A DNA stretch of 64,000 nt from Pseudomonas benzenivorans (GTDB lineage: Bacteria; Pseudomonadota; Gammaproteobacteria; Pseudomonadales; Pseudomonadaceae). The notes under the pieces were generated by a model that saw nothing but the letters and a program-made list of their open reading frames with translations, did not search any database and was not told the origin of the DNA. Where the stretch lies: the NCBI RefSeq assembly GCF_033547155.1, contig NZ_CP137892.1, positions 3,286,001 through 3,350,000 of the forward strand, given 5' to 3'. Below, one piece after another: positions 47,154 to 61,416 of the stretch (the stretch's first letter is position 1; each line of letters begins with the position of its first letter). The translations under genes and the position numbers were made by a program.

Positions 47154-47657
47154 ATGCGCTGGCTGCTCGCCCTGCTCTGCCTGTCCCTGAACCTGACTGC
47201 CCAGGCCAGCACCACGACCACTCTGAGCGGCCCCAGCGTGGACAAGGTGCTGGTGCTCAAGTCCGAGCGCCAGCTGCAGCTGCTCAGTCGCGGCCAGCCG
47301 CTCAAGTCCTACCGCATCTCCCTCGGCAAGCAGCCCAGCGGCGCCAAGCAGCGCGAGGGCGACCTGCGCACCCCGGAGGGGCTCTACTGGATCGATTGGC
47401 GCAAGACCAGCGAGAAGTACCAGCTGTCCCTGCACATCTCCTACCCCAACGCCCGCGACCTGGCCAAGGCCCGCGACCAGGGCGTATCGGCCGGCGGCAT
47501 GATCATGATCCACGGCACGCCGCTGGACGAGGAATATCCGGAATGGTTCTTCCACACCCTGGACTGGACCGAGGGCTGCATCGCCATGAAGAACAGCGAC
47601 ATGCGCGAGGTGTGGGAGCTGGTCAAGGACGGCACGCTGATCGAGATTCGCCCCTGA
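47154..47657 (+). CDS. L,D-transpeptidase (YkuD domain)
   Basis: 167 aa. Signal peptide (WLLALLCLSLNLTAQA), then a YkuD domain: VLVLKSERQLQLLSRG, IMIHGTPLDEEYPEW and the catalytic TEGCIAMKN. The family makes 3-3 cross-links or attaches proteins to peptidoglycan in the periplasm. The ATG at 47154 is one start; a TTG seven codons upstream (47133) overlaps the Nudix stop and has a better Shine-Dalgarno (AGGA), so it may be the real start. Confidence 0.88.
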   Translation: MRWLLALLCLSLNLTAQASTTTTLSGPSVDKVLVLKSERQLQLLSRGQPLKSYRISLGKQPSGAKQREGDLRTPEGLYWIDWRKTSEKYQLSLHISYPNARDLAKARDQGVSAGGMIMIHGTPLDEEYPEWFFHTLDWTEGCIAMKNSDMREVWELVKDGTLIEIRP

Positions 47658-47673
47658 TCGCACGAATAGAAAT

Positions 47674-47693
47674 AAGGCGCCCAACGGCGCCTT
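47674..47693. terminator. Bidirectional terminator between L,D-transpeptidase and NIF3-like gene
   Basis: AAGGCGCC-CAAC-GGCGCCTT followed by CTTTCTG on the plus strand and by ATTTCTATT on the minus strand. It serves both convergent genes. Confidence 0.85.
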
Positions 47694-47710
47694 CTTTCTG
47701 CACGGTGCGA

Positions 47711-48028
47711 CTAGAACTGCAGATCGGACAGGCGCCATACCTCGAACGCCGGGGTCTCGTAGGGGTGAGCCTGTTTCAGGGCCTTGACCGCCTGGTGGAT
47801 CGACTCGTCGGCGACCACCAACTCGACCTTCCATTCCGTCACCTGCTCCACTTCGCCGACCTGACCGAGGTAAGGCTGACTGCCCTGTAGCGGGCGGAAC
47901 TGGCCCTGGCCGAGCACCTGCCAGCAGCAGCTGTCATATTGACCGATGCGTCCGGCGCCTGCGGCGAACACCGCCTGCTTCACCTCATGCAGATGGCTTT
48001 CCGGGACATAGAAACACAGCTTGTACAT
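47711..48028 (-). CDS. NIF3/YqfO-like PII-fold domain protein
   Basis: 105 aa. MYKLCFYVPESHLHEVKQAV and GRIGQYDSCCWQVLGQGQFR match the stand-alone version of the domain inserted in NIF3/YqfO proteins, a ferredoxin-like fold. PYETPAFEVWRL closes the domain. Function unknown. GGAGAT precedes the ATG at 48028. Confidence 0.85.
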   Translation of the reverse strand: MYKLCFYVPESHLHEVKQAVFAAGAGRIGQYDSCCWQVLGQGQFRPLQGSQPYLGQVGEVEQVTEWKVELVVADESIHQAVKALKQAHPYETPAFEVWRLSDLQF

Positions 48029-48097
48029 CGAGATCTCCGCGACTGGGGCAAATCGAGAATAGCCGAACAGGACACCGCAGAATGGTGGCACTTTGCC

Positions 48098-48397
48098 TTA
48101 ATCGTAATCCACGGCGTGCATCACAACTCGATGCTTTGACTGACGACCTGCACAGACGTTCAGCCTAGTCGCCACGCCAGAAGCGCCGCCAGCGTGCCGA
48201 CCACTGGCCGACGGACTGTAGCTGCCGTCGCAATAAGGCAGGCACCTCGACAGGCCGCAGCGGCACAGCAGCAGGAGCCGCTCGCGCAGAGGCTCGAGCC
48301 ACAAGCCTTCGGCACAGTCGGAGGGACAGTCGGGAAGCGCGGACGAACGCCCGCAGCGGCACAGCAGCAAGGTATCGCCGGACTCGACCCGGCGCAC
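48098..48397 (-). CDS. CDGSH iron-sulfur-like protein, probably frameshifted
   Basis: 99 aa as read from the GTG at 48397. Two related blocks are seen: LLLCRCGRSSALPDCPSDC and LLLCRCGLSRCLPYCDGSY. The second is a CDGSH [2Fe-2S] motif in which the fourth ligand, His, is replaced by Tyr. Just after CDGS this frame continues into a sequence that does not look like protein (SASGRHAGGASGVATRL). In another minus-strand frame the same DNA gives QWSARWRRFWRGD and a stop, more like a real basic tail. The start is also weak. I read this as a gene with a frameshift, either genuine decay or a sequence error. purL ends 50 bp upstream. Confidence 0.55.
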   Translation of the reverse strand: MRRVESGDTLLLCRCGRSSALPDCPSDCAEGLWLEPLRERLLLLCRCGLSRCLPYCDGSYSPSASGRHAGGASGVATRLNVCAGRQSKHRVVMHAVDYD

Positions 48398-48447
48398 CTC
48401 GGGTACAGCGGCGCGGACTCACCGGGCATGGGTCCGCGCCTTCAGCC

Positions 48448-51400
48448 TCAGTCCACCCAGACCCGGGCGTTGCGGAACATGCGTAGCCAGCCGGCATCTT
48501 CCTGCCAGTCGTCCGGGCGCCAGGAGTTCTGCACGGCGCGGAACACCCGCTCCGGGTGCGGCATCATGATGGTCACCCGACCGTCGCGGCTGGTCAGGCC
48601 GGTGATCCCGCGCGGCGAACCGTTGGGGTTGGCCGGGTAGGTCTCGGTGACCTTGCCGTGGCTGTCGACGAAGCGCATGGCCACGCAGCCGGACAGGTCG
48701 GCCTCCAGCAGCGCCTCCTCGCTCTCGAACTCGGCATGGCCCTCGCCGTGGGCGATGGCGATCGGCATGCGCGAACCGGCCATGCCACGCAAGAAGATCG
48801 ACGCCGACTCCTGCACCTGGACCATGGCCACACGGGCCTCGAACTGCTCGGAACGGTTGCGCACGAAGTGCGGCCAGAACTCGCTGCCGGGGATCAGCTC
48901 GTGCAGGTTCGACAGCATCTGACAGCCGTTGCACACGCCCAGGGCGAAACTGTCGCTGCGCGCGAAGAAGCCCTGGAAGGCATCGCGGGCGCGGCTGTTG
49001 AACAGGATCGACTTGGCCCAGCCCTCGCCGGCGCCGAGCACGTCGCCATAGGAGAAGCCGCCGCAGGCGACCAGGCCCTTGAAGGCTTCGAGGTCGACGC
49101 GACCGGCGAGGATATCGCTCATGTGCACGTCGATGGCGTTGAAGCCGGCGCGATCGAAGGCCGCGGCCATCTCCACCTGACCGTTGACGCCCTGCTCGCG
49201 CAGCACGGCGATCTGCGGCCGCACGCCCTTCTTGATATAGGGCGCGGCGATGTCCTCGTTGACGTCGTAGCCGAGCTTGACGCTCAGGCCCGGGTTGTCC
49301 TCTTCGAGCAGGGCGTCGAACTCCTGATCGGCGCACTGGGCGTTGTCGCGCAGACGCTGGATCTGGTAGCTGGTCTCGGACCACTGGCGCTGCAGCAGGC
49401 GACGCTCGCCGGCGAACACCGTCTGCCCGGCGAAGCCGATGATCACCTCGGCGTTGTTGACCGGCTGGCCGATCACCGCCACGCAGTCACCCAGGCCGGC
49501 GGCGCTGAACTGTGCCAGCACGTCCGGCGTGGCGTCCTGGCGCACCTGGATCAGCGCACCCAGCTCCTCGTTGAACAGCACCGCGGCCAGTTCCTCGCGA
49601 CCATCGGCCAGGGCGTCGAGCTGCAGGTTGAGGCCGCAGTGGCCGGCGAAGGCCATCTCCAGCGCGGTGACCAGCAGGCCACCGTCAGAACGGTCGTGAT
49701 AGGCCAGCAGGTGGCCGTCGGCATTCAAGCCCTGGATCACCGCGAAGAACGCCTTGAGGTCCTCGGCATCGTCGACGTCCGGGGCCTGGCGGCCGATCCG
49801 GCCGTGCACCTGGGCGAGGATCGAGGCGCCCATGCGGTTCTGCCCGCGGCCCAGGTCGATCAGGATCAGGTCGGTCTCGCCCTTGTCCATGCGCAGCTGC
49901 GGGGTCAGGGTCTGGCGGATGTCGCTAACCGGGGCGAAGCCGGTGACGATCAGCGACAACGGCGCGGTGACGCTCTTGTCCTCGCCCGCGTCCTGCCAGC
50001 GGGTCTTCATCGACATCGAGTCCTTGCCCACCGGAATGGTGATGCCCAGCTCCGGGCACAGCTCCATGCCGACGGCCTTGACCGTGTCGTACAGGCGCGC
50101 ATCCTCGCCCGGGTGGCCGGCGGCGGCCATCCAGTTGGCCGACAGCTTGATGTCGGAAATCTTCTCGATGCGCGAGGCCGCCAGGTTGGTCAGGGTCTCG
50201 CCGATCGCCATGCGCCCGGAGGCCGGGGCGTCGAGCAGGGCCAGCGGGGTACGCTCGCCCATGGCCATGGCTTCGCCGGTGTAGACGTCGAAGCTGGTGG
50301 CGGTGACGGCGCAATCGGCCACCGGCACCTGCCAGGGCCCGACCATCTGGTCGCGGGCCACCAGGCCGGTGATGGTGCGGTCGCCGATGGTGATCAGGAA
50401 GCTCTTGCTGGCCACCGCCGGGTGGTGCAGCACGCGGCTGACGGCGTCCTCGAGGTCCAGGCTGCCGGCGTCGAAGTCGTCGCCCAGCTCGGCCTCGCGG
50501 TCGGCCGAACGGTGCATGCGCGGCGCCTTGCCGAGCAGCACGTTGAGCGGCATGTCCACCGCGTTGTTGCCGAAATGGCTGTCGGCGACGGTCAGGTGCG
50601 GCTCCTCGGTGGCCTCGCCGACCACCGCGAAGGGGCAGCGCTCGCGCTCGCAGATGGCCTTGAACCGCTCGAAGTCGGCGGCGTCGACCGCCAGCACGTA
50701 GCGCTCCTGGGACTCGTTGCACCAGATTTCCAGCGGCGCCATGCCCGGCTCGTCGTTGGGCACGTTGCGCAGCTCGAAGCGGCCGCCGCGACCGCCGTCG
50801 TTGACCAACTCGGGGAAGGCGTTGGACAGGCCGCCGGCGCCGACGTCGTGGATGAAGGCGATGGGGTTCTGCTCGCCGAGCTGCCAGCAGCGGTCGATCA
50901 CCTCCTGGCAACGGCGCTCCATCTCCGGGTTCTCGCGCTGCACCGAGGCGAAGTCGAGGTCGGCCGAGCTGGTGCCGGTGGCCATCGACGAGGCGGCGCC
51001 GCCGCCCAGGCCGATCAGCATGGCCGGGCCGCCGAGCACGATCAGCTTGGCGCCGACGCTGATCTCGCCCTTCTGCACGTGTTCGCCGCGAATATTGCCC
51101 ATGCCGCCGGCGAGCATGATCGGCTTGTGGTAGCCACGTACCTCTTCGCCGCGCGGCGTGGCGATCGCCTGTTCGAAGGTGCGGAAATAGCCGGTCAGCG
51201 CCGGGCGGCCGAATTCGTTGTTGAACGCGGCGCCGCCGAGTGGGCCCTCGATCATGATGTCCAGCGCGGTGACGATGCGCTCGGGCTTGCCGTAGGGCAC
51301 TTCCCAGGGCTGTTCGAAGCCGGGGATCTGCAGGTTGGACACGGTGAAGCCGGTCAGGCCGGCCTTGGGCTTGGCGCCGCGGCCGGTGGCACCCTCGTCG

Positions 51401-52344
51401 CGGATCTCGCCGCCGGAGCCGGTGGAGGCCCCCGGGAAGGGGGCGATGGCAGTCGGGTGGTTGTGCGTCTCCACCTTCATCAGGATGTGCACCGGCTCCT
51501 CGACTGCGCCGTACTGGCGGGTCTCGCCGTTGGGGAAGAAGCGCCCGGCCTTGTGCCCGACTATCACCGCGGCGTTGTCCTTGTAGGCCGACAGCACGCC
51601 CTCGCTGTGCATCTGGTAGGTGTTCTTGATCATGCCGAACAGGGATTTCTCCTGGGCTTGACCGTCGATATCCCAGCTGGCGTTGAAGATCTTGTGCCGG
51701 CAGTGCTCGGAGTTGGCCTGGGCGAACATCATCAGCTCGATGTCATGGGGGTTGCGCCCCAGATCCTTGAAGCTCTGCACCAGGTAGTCGATCTCGTCCT
51801 CGGCCAGGGCCAGGCCCAGTTCGACGTTGGCCTGCTCGAGGGCGGCGCGGCCACCGCCGAGCACGTCCACCGCGGTCAGCGGCTTGGGTGCGGCATGGCT
51901 GAACAGCGCCGCGGCGCCTTCCAGGTTGTCCAGCACCAGCTGGGTCATGCGGTCGTGCAACAGGGCGGCGACCTGCTCGGACTCGGCGGCGCTCAGCTCG
52001 CCGGTCACGTAGTAGGCGATGCCGCGTTCCAGGCGCTGGATCTTCGCCAGACCGCAGTTGTGGGCGATGTCGCTGGCCTTGCTCGACCAGGGCGAGATGG
52101 TGCCGAAACGCGGGATGGTCAGGAACAGCTGGCCGCTGGGCTCCTGCACCGGCACGCTCGGGCCGTATTTCAGCAGACGGGCCAGCACCCGCTCTTCGTC
52201 GGCATCGAGCACACCGGAGACGTCGGCAAAATGCGCGAACTCGGCGTACAGTCCGGTCACAGCGGGTACTTTGCCGGTCAGTTGCTCGAGCAATTTACCG
52301 TGGCGGAAAGCAGAAAGGGCGGGAGCGCCGCGCAGGATCAGCAT
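48448..52344 (-). CDS. purL: Phosphoribosylformylglycinamidine synthase
   Basis: 1298 aa, the normal length of the large single-chain form. ATP-grasp-like synthetase halves ([32 protein letters not shown] in parts, [16 protein letters not shown] motif GKDSMSMK) precede a C-terminal class I glutaminase with nucleophile in [11 protein letters not shown] and the HGEGHAEF histidine and glutamate. It converts FGAR to FGAM in purine synthesis. The ATG at 52344 begins [11 protein letters not shown]. It is divergent from mltF, with 167 bp between them. Confidence 0.98.
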   Translation of the reverse strand: MLILRGAPALSAFRHGKLLEQLTGKVPAVTGLYAEFAHFADVSGVLDADEERVLARLLKYGPSVPVQEPSGQLFLTIPRFGTISPWSSKASDIAHNCGLAKIQRLERGIAYYVTGELSAAESEQVAALLHDRMTQLVLDNLEGAAALFSHAAPKPLTAVDVLGGGRAALEQANVELGLALAEDEIDYLVQSFKDLGRNPHDIELMMFAQANSEHCRHKIFNASWDIDGQAQEKSLFGMIKNTYQMHSEGVLSAYKDNAAVIVGHKAGRFFPNGETRQYGAVEEPVHILMKVETHNHPTAIAPFPGASTGSGGEIRDEGATGRGAKPKAGLTGFTVSNLQIPGFEQPWEVPYGKPERIVTALDIMIEGPLGGAAFNNEFGRPALTGYFRTFEQAIATPRGEEVRGYHKPIMLAGGMGNIRGEHVQKGEISVGAKLIVLGGPAMLIGLGGGAASSMATGTSSADLDFASVQRENPEMERRCQEVIDRCWQLGEQNPIAFIHDVGAGGLSNAFPELVNDGGRGGRFELRNVPNDEPGMAPLEIWCNESQERYVLAVDAADFERFKAICERERCPFAVVGEATEEPHLTVADSHFGNNAVDMPLNVLLGKAPRMHRSADREAELGDDFDAGSLDLEDAVSRVLHHPAVASKSFLITIGDRTITGLVARDQMVGPWQVPVADCAVTATSFDVYTGEAMAMGERTPLALLDAPASGRMAIGETLTNLAASRIEKISDIKLSANWMAAAGHPGEDARLYDTVKAVGMELCPELGITIPVGKDSMSMKTRWQDAGEDKSVTAPLSLIVTGFAPVSDIRQTLTPQLRMDKGETDLILIDLGRGQNRMGASILAQVHGRIGRQAPDVDDAEDLKAFFAVIQGLNADGHLLAYHDRSDGGLLVTALEMAFAGHCGLNLQLDALADGREELAAVLFNEELGALIQVRQDATPDVLAQFSAAGLGDCVAVIGQPVNNAEVIIGFAGQTVFAGERRLLQRQWSETSYQIQRLRDNAQCADQEFDALLEEDNPGLSVKLGYDVNEDIAAPYIKKGVRPQIAVLREQGVNGQVEMAAAFDRAGFNAIDVHMSDILAGRVDLEAFKGLVACGGFSYGDVLGAGEGWAKSILFNSRARDAFQGFFARSDSFALGVCNGCQMLSNLHELIPGSEFWPHFVRNRSEQFEARVAMVQVQESASIFLRGMAGSRMPIAIAHGEGHAEFESEEALLEADLSGCVAMRFVDSHGKVTETYPANPNGSPRGITGLTSRDGRVTIMMPHPERVFRAVQNSWRPDDWQEDAGWLRMFRNARVWVD

Positions 52345-52394
52345 CGGGGGACAGCCTCTGGGAAGGGGGTGTACTTTGAGGCCGTGCATTCTAG

Positions 52395-53972
<1,578 letters not shown>

Positions 53973-53975
53973 GGC

Positions 53976-54458
53976 CTAACGGGCCCCTCTGCGCGCCCTG
54001 AAGAAGGCGCTGAGCATCTCGCTGCACTCCTGTGCCAGCACCCCACCCTCGATCAGCACCCGGTGGTTGAGGAACCCCTGACTGAAGAACTCGCCGCGGC
54101 TGAGCGCCACTCCGGCCTTGGGCTCGGTGGCGCCGTACACCACCCGCTCGATCCGCCCATGGACGATCAGCCCGGCGCACATGCTGCACGGCTCCAGGGT
54201 CACATACAGGGCGCTGCCGGGCAGACGGTAGTTGCCGACGGCCTTGGCCGCAGCCCGGATGGCCACCATCTCGGCATGGGCGCTGGGATCATGGGTGGAG
54301 ATCGGGCAATTGAAGCCGCGACCGATGACGACGCCATCCTGCACCAGCACGGCGCCCACCGGCACCTCGCCCAAGGCGGCGCCGGCAGCCGCCTCGGCCA
54401 GGGCCTGACGCATGAAGTGCTCGTCGCGCGAGCGATCGATGATCCTGGGCTGACGCAC
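53976..54458 (-). CDS. tadA: tRNA-specific adenosine deaminase
   Basis: 160 aa. Zinc-deaminase motif H61-A-E63 (HAEMVAIR) and PCSMC (C91, C94) with FMRQALAEA at the start. It makes inosine at A34 of tRNA-Arg. The start is a GTG two nt after the multicopper oxidase stop, with GAGGTGG inside that gene as ribosome-binding site. The upstream in-frame extension to 54530 lies wholly within the neighbouring gene and is rejected. Confidence 0.93.
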   Translation of the reverse strand: MRQPRIIDRSRDEHFMRQALAEAAAGAALGEVPVGAVLVQDGVVIGRGFNCPISTHDPSAHAEMVAIRAAAKAVGNYRLPGSALYVTLEPCSMCAGLIVHGRIERVVYGATEPKAGVALSRGEFFSQGFLNHRVLIEGGVLAQECSEMLSAFFRARRGAR

Positions 54459-54460
54459 GC

Positions 54461-55831
54461 TCAAGCCACCTCGATGGAGGCCATCAGGCCGGTTTCCATA
54501 TGGTCGATGACATGGCAGTGGAACATCCACACCCCCGGATTATCGGCGACCAGGGCGATGCGCGCCCGCTCGTTCTTGCCCAGCAGGTAGGTGTCCGTGT
54601 AGTAGGGCTCGATGCGCTTGCGATTGGAGGCGAGCACCTTGAAGGTCATGCCGTGCAGGTGGATCGGGTGCTGGTACTGGGTCATGTTGCGCAACTCGAA
54701 GACATAGCTCTTGCCCAGCTGCAGCCGGGCAATGGGCCGATCGGCACAGGTCTTGTCGTTGATGTCCCAGGCCTGGCCGTTGATCTGCCAGAAGCTGGGC
54801 GCGGCGCCCCGCTCCACCCCCACCGACACCGCGCCGACCCACTCGAAGTTGAAGCGCAGGGTTTCGGCGGCGGCCAGGTCCGGTTCGGCGATGGGATTGG
54901 CCGGCAGGGCCGGCGGCCAGTCGCCCGGCGCCTCGGCAGAGGCCACCGCACGCAAGGTGGCCAGGCGCAGCGGACCGTTGCGCAGGGACAGCTCGGCGCC
55001 CGCCGCCGGCACCTTGAGCCCCAGCTCGATACGCATCCCCGGCCCCAGCCAGTAACCTTTCCCCAGCGGCCGCGGCGTCACCGGATTGCCATCCAGGGCA
55101 TAGATACGCGCCTCGGCGCCCGGCAGGTTGAGGCGATAGGTCAGGGTATTGTCCAGGTTGATCAGACGCAGGCGCACCACCTGCCCGGCCGGCAGCTCCA
55201 GGGTCGGCACGTGCACGCCATTGACCGTGCTCAGGGTGCCCGGCGTACCGCCGCGCGCCGCCTCCCGCGGCACGCTGAAGGCGGTGAAGGCCCCCTGGCC
55301 GTCGACATGCCAGCTCTTCAGGCTGAGCGTACGCTCGTGAGCGAAGCCGCTCGGCTCGCGCTCCTCGACGATCAACGGACCGACCAGGCCGCGCCCCAGC
55401 TGTTCGCTGCTGTCGGTATGCGGGTGGTACCAGAAGCTGCCGGCGTCCGGCGTCCTGAACCGGTAGTCGAAGTATTCGCCCGGCAGCACCGGCAACTGCG
55501 AGACATAGGGCACACCGTCCATCTCCAGCGGCAAGCGGATGCCGTGCCAATGGATGGTGGTCGGCACCTTGAGGCGGTTGATGAAGCGCACCCGCAGCCA
55601 TTCGCCCTGCTTGGCGCGAATCTCCAGCCCCGGCGCCTGGCCGCCGTAGGCCCAGGCCGGGGTCGGGTGCCCCGGCACCAGCTCCACGTCCAGCGGCGCG
55701 GCGATCAACTCGTAGTCGTATTCAGCCGGGACCTGTGGTCGCCCCAACCAGTAACGCACGCCGCCAGCACCGAGGCCTGCGACGCCGAGGCCGGCCAGGC
55801 CGGCGAGAATCTGTCTGCGGCTAAATGCCAT
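54461..55831 (-). CDS. Tat-exported multicopper oxidase (SufI/laccase-like)
   Basis: 456 aa. Twin-arginine signal (SRRQILAG followed by a hydrophobic stretch). Copper sites: H94-W-H96 (HWHG), H136-P-H138 (WYHPH), HPIHLHGM near the C-terminus and the type 1 site in HCHVIDHMETGLM with Cys and Met. All ten His plus Cys ligands seem present, so it should be active rather than a SufI-like relic. It oxidises a substrate with oxygen in the periplasm; Cu(I) or phenolic substrates are typical. It is co-transcribed with tadA, two nt apart. Confidence 0.88.
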   Translation of the reverse strand: MAFSRRQILAGLAGLGVAGLGAGGVRYWLGRPQVPAEYDYELIAAPLDVELVPGHPTPAWAYGGQAPGLEIRAKQGEWLRVRFINRLKVPTTIHWHGIRLPLEMDGVPYVSQLPVLPGEYFDYRFRTPDAGSFWYHPHTDSSEQLGRGLVGPLIVEEREPSGFAHERTLSLKSWHVDGQGAFTAFSVPREAARGGTPGTLSTVNGVHVPTLELPAGQVVRLRLINLDNTLTYRLNLPGAEARIYALDGNPVTPRPLGKGYWLGPGMRIELGLKVPAAGAELSLRNGPLRLATLRAVASAEAPGDWPPALPANPIAEPDLAAAETLRFNFEWVGAVSVGVERGAAPSFWQINGQAWDINDKTCADRPIARLQLGKSYVFELRNMTQYQHPIHLHGMTFKVLASNRKRIEPYYTDTYLLGKNERARIALVADNPGVWMFHCHVIDHMETGLMASIEVA

Positions 55832-55973
55832 ATTCGCTTCCCTAACCCGGACGAACGCCGGGACAGCATCGCCCCGATCGGGTCAGGGCCATCAATTGCA
55901 ATATTTTCTCATTTAAACGACGGCGCCGGCGACCCGCATGGGCGGGGCCGAATGCCGCAGCGACGCGCAGATG

Positions 55974-56003
55974 CGACAAGGGCAGCCTCGGCTGCCCTTG
56001 TCG
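55974..56003. terminator. Terminator-like hairpin after guaA
   Basis: A 14-bp perfect stem (55974-55987 with 55990-56003, CGACAAGGGCAGCC) with a TC centre, 7 nt after the guaA stop. No T-run, but long and stable; probably the end of the guaBA transcript. Confidence 0.7.
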
Positions 56004-56009
56004 CTCAGA

Positions 56010-57590
<1,581 letters not shown>

Positions 57591-57621
57591 GGCCGTCTCT
57601 CGTAGCGGAATTCACAAATGA

Positions 57622-57646
57622 CACGGGGCTGGTAACCAGCCCCGTG
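57622..57646. repeat. Hairpin in guaB-guaA spacer
   Basis: CACGGGGCTGG-TAA-CCAGCCCCGTG, an 11-bp perfect stem between guaB and guaA. It may attenuate or stabilise the mRNA between the two purine genes, or belong to the neighbouring repeat element. Confidence 0.6.
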
Positions 57647-57648
57647 CG

Positions 57649-57720
57649 TAGGGTGGAAGACGCATGGCGCGCCTGTCCACCTGCGCGATGGTGGATAAGG
57701 CCAAGCCGTCATCCACCCTA
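57649..57720. repeat. Nested palindromic intergenic repeat (Pseudomonas type)
   Basis: The outer arms TAGGGTGGA (57649-57657) and TCCACCCTA (57712-57720) are perfect; an inner pair TCCACC (57676-57681)/GGTGGA (57690-57695) lies between. I recall such TAGGGTGGATAA...TCCACCCTAC elements scattered between Pseudomonas genes. It lies in the guaB-guaA spacer and may affect guaA expression. Confidence 0.65.
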
Positions 57721-57727
57721 CAGCGAA

Positions 57728-59326
<1,599 letters not shown>

Positions 59327-59878
59327 TCACAAGTCAACCTGTACCAGCGAGACCGGATAACCCAGGCGCGCGGCGAACTCGTCGAGAAAGTCCCGGCGAA
59401 AGCCCGCCGCCCCCCAGTTGTTGAAGACGAAGCCCAGGTTGGAGAAGGCGCAGGGCTGCAGGAACAGGAAGCCGTTGATGTCGTCCTCGAAGCCGCACTC
59501 GGGGCATGCGAAGTTGTCGGTGTGCCCCGGCATCCACGCCTCCAGGCTGTCGAACAGCGCCTCGCCGACCTCCTGGCGGCACTCGGGGCAGCCGGCCTCC
59601 TCGAGAAAATCCCGGGTGGGGGTGTAGATGCAGCGCTTGCCGATGATCTCCAGGCCGTTGCTCGGCCGGGCGAAGGGCAGCAGCTGCGGATGCTCGACCA
59701 CCCACCGCGCCCCGGGGGCGATGGCGTGGGCCATGCGGTTGCCCAGGCCGCCGCAGGTGCTCAGGCGCTCCTCGACCACGTCCTGCTGCACCAGCCAGCG
59801 CAGCGTCGCCCGGGCCCGCGCCTCGTGCCCGGGAAAGCTGGAGATCCGTGGCACCACAATGCTCTGCTGCTCGGCCAT
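59327..59878 (-). CDS. Conserved zinc-ribbon-like protein, unknown function
   Basis: 183 aa. Two CPEC motifs (AGCPECRQEV about 95-104; FACPECGFED about 123-132) would bind one zinc. The C-terminus LGFVFNNWGAAGFRRDFLDEF is conserved-looking. I recall Pseudomonas homologues carrying a misleading sugar-ABC-transporter ATPase label; there is no Walker motif here. It is 129 bp upstream of guaB on the same strand and divergent from xseA. Confidence 0.7.
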   Translation of the reverse strand: MAEQQSIVVPRISSFPGHEARARATLRWLVQQDVVEERLSTCGGLGNRMAHAIAPGARWVVEHPQLLPFARPSNGLEIIGKRCIYTPTRDFLEEAGCPECRQEVGEALFDSLEAWMPGHTDNFACPECGFEDDINGFLFLQPCAFSNLGFVFNNWGAAGFRRDFLDEFAARLGYPVSLVQVDL

Positions 59879-59984
59879 GCCCCGCCCCGCTCAGAAGGAA
59901 AAGCCGCGCAGCTTACCGACGAGGGCGGCGGGGTCAAGGCCGGCGGCCTATGGTCGGCCGGGCAAAGCCTTTATCATGCCGGCC

Positions 59985-61364
59985 ATGATCACAGACCCCT
60001 TCCAGCGCCTGGGCCTCGACCGCGAGGTGCTCAGCGTCAGCCAGCTCAACAACCGCGCCCGCCGACTGCTGGAGGACGTGTTCGCCAGCGTCTGGGTCGA
60101 GGGCGAGATTTCCAACCTGGCCAAGCCGGCCTCCGGACACCTCTATTTCACCCTCAAGGACAGCCAGGCCCAGGTGCGCTGCGCGCTGTTCCGGCAGAAC
60201 GCCGCCCGGGTACGCCAGGCCCTGCGCGACGGCCTGGCGGTCAAGGTGCGCGGCAGGGTCTCGCTGTTCGAGGGCCGCGGCGACTACCAGCTGATCGTCG
60301 ATGCGCTCGAGCCGGCCGGCGACGGCGCCTTGCGCCTGGCCTTCGAGGCGCTCAAGGAGAAACTGGCCGCCGAGGGCCTGTTCGCCGCCGAACGCAAGCG
60401 CGCCCTGCCCGCCCATCCGCGGCGCATCGGCATCGTCAGCTCGCCCACCGGTGCGGTGATTCGCGACATCGTCAGTGTATTCCGGCGCCGCGCGCCCCTG
60501 GTCGAACTGTGCCTGGTGCCCACGGCCGTGCAGGGCCGCGAGGCCACCGGCCAGATCGTCCGCGCCCTGCAGCTGGCCGACCGCGCCGGCTTCGATGCGC
60601 TGATCCTGGCCCGTGGCGGCGGCTCCCTGGAAGACCTCTGGTGCTTCAACGAGGAGGTCGTGGCCCGCGCCATCGCCGCCAGCCAGACGCCCATCGTCAG
60701 CGCCGTGGGCCACGAGACCGACGTATCGATCAGCGACTTCGTCGCCGACGTGCGCGCCCCGACCCCCTCGGCCGCCGCCGAACTGCTGGCCCCGGACTCG
60801 AGCGAACTGGTGCAGCGCCTCAACAGCCTGCAGCGCCGCCTGCAGCTGTACATCCAGGGCCGCCTGGCCCGCGAACACATGCGCCTGGACGGCCTGCGCC
60901 GGCGTATGCGCCACCCCGGCGAGCGCCTGCGCCAGCAGGCGCAACGCCTGGACGACCTGGAGATGCGCCTGCAGCGCGCGCTCGAGCGCCGCCTCAATGA
61001 TCGCCGCGAGCGCCTGGCCCGCCTGCACACCCGCCTGGCCGGCCAGCACCCGGAGCGCGCCTTGCAGCTGCTGCGCCAGCGCCTGGCCAGCCTCGCCGAG
61101 CGCCTGCCGCGGGCCATGCGCGAGGGGCTCAAGGAACGCCGCCTGCAGCTGCACAGCCAGGTGCAGACACTCAACGTGGTCAGCCCCCTGGCGACCCTGG
61201 GCCGCGGCTACAGCATCCTCCTCGACGAACACGGCCGGGCCATCCGCCGGGCCGTCGACACCCACCCGGGCCAGCGCCTCAAGGCCCGCCTGGGCGAGGG
61301 CGAGCTGGACGTACGGGTCGAGGACAACCATGTGCAGCCGGCGACCCTGTCGCTGCTGGATTGA
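59985..61364 (+). CDS. xseA: Exodeoxyribonuclease VII large subunit
   Basis: 459 aa. N-terminal OB fold (SVWVEGEISNLAKPASGHLY and FTLKDSQAQVRCALF), then the exonuclease domain (GIVSSPTGAVIRDI, LARGGGSLEDLWCFN, VSAVGHETDVSI) and a long coiled-coil (about 270-400) rich in Arg and Leu. With XseB it degrades single-stranded DNA from both ends. The ATG at 59985 (MITDPFQRLGLD) is preferred over 59976 by family length. Confidence 0.95.
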   Translation: MITDPFQRLGLDREVLSVSQLNNRARRLLEDVFASVWVEGEISNLAKPASGHLYFTLKDSQAQVRCALFRQNAARVRQALRDGLAVKVRGRVSLFEGRGDYQLIVDALEPAGDGALRLAFEALKEKLAAEGLFAAERKRALPAHPRRIGIVSSPTGAVIRDIVSVFRRRAPLVELCLVPTAVQGREATGQIVRALQLADRAGFDALILARGGGSLEDLWCFNEEVVARAIAASQTPIVSAVGHETDVSISDFVADVRAPTPSAAAELLAPDSSELVQRLNSLQRRLQLYIQGRLAREHMRLDGLRRRMRHPGERLRQQAQRLDDLEMRLQRALERRLNDRRERLARLHTRLAGQHPERALQLLRQRLASLAERLPRAMREGLKERRLQLHSQVQTLNVVSPLATLGRGYSILLDEHGRAIRRAVDTHPGQRLKARLGEGELDVRVEDNHVQPATLSLLD

Positions 61365-61389
61365 TGCTCGAGCCGGTAGACGGATAAAG

Positions 61390-61399
61390 CCCCCCCCCC
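61390..61399. repeat. Homopolymeric C10 tract between xseA and M23 peptidase gene
   Basis: Ten consecutive C residues in a 52-bp spacer, 17 bp before the peptidase ATG and close to its ribosome-binding site (CGGGAAAGA). Such tracts can change length by slippage; an effect on expression here is speculation. Confidence 0.85.
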
Positions 61400-61416
61400 T
61401 ACTTCGGGAAAGAACC

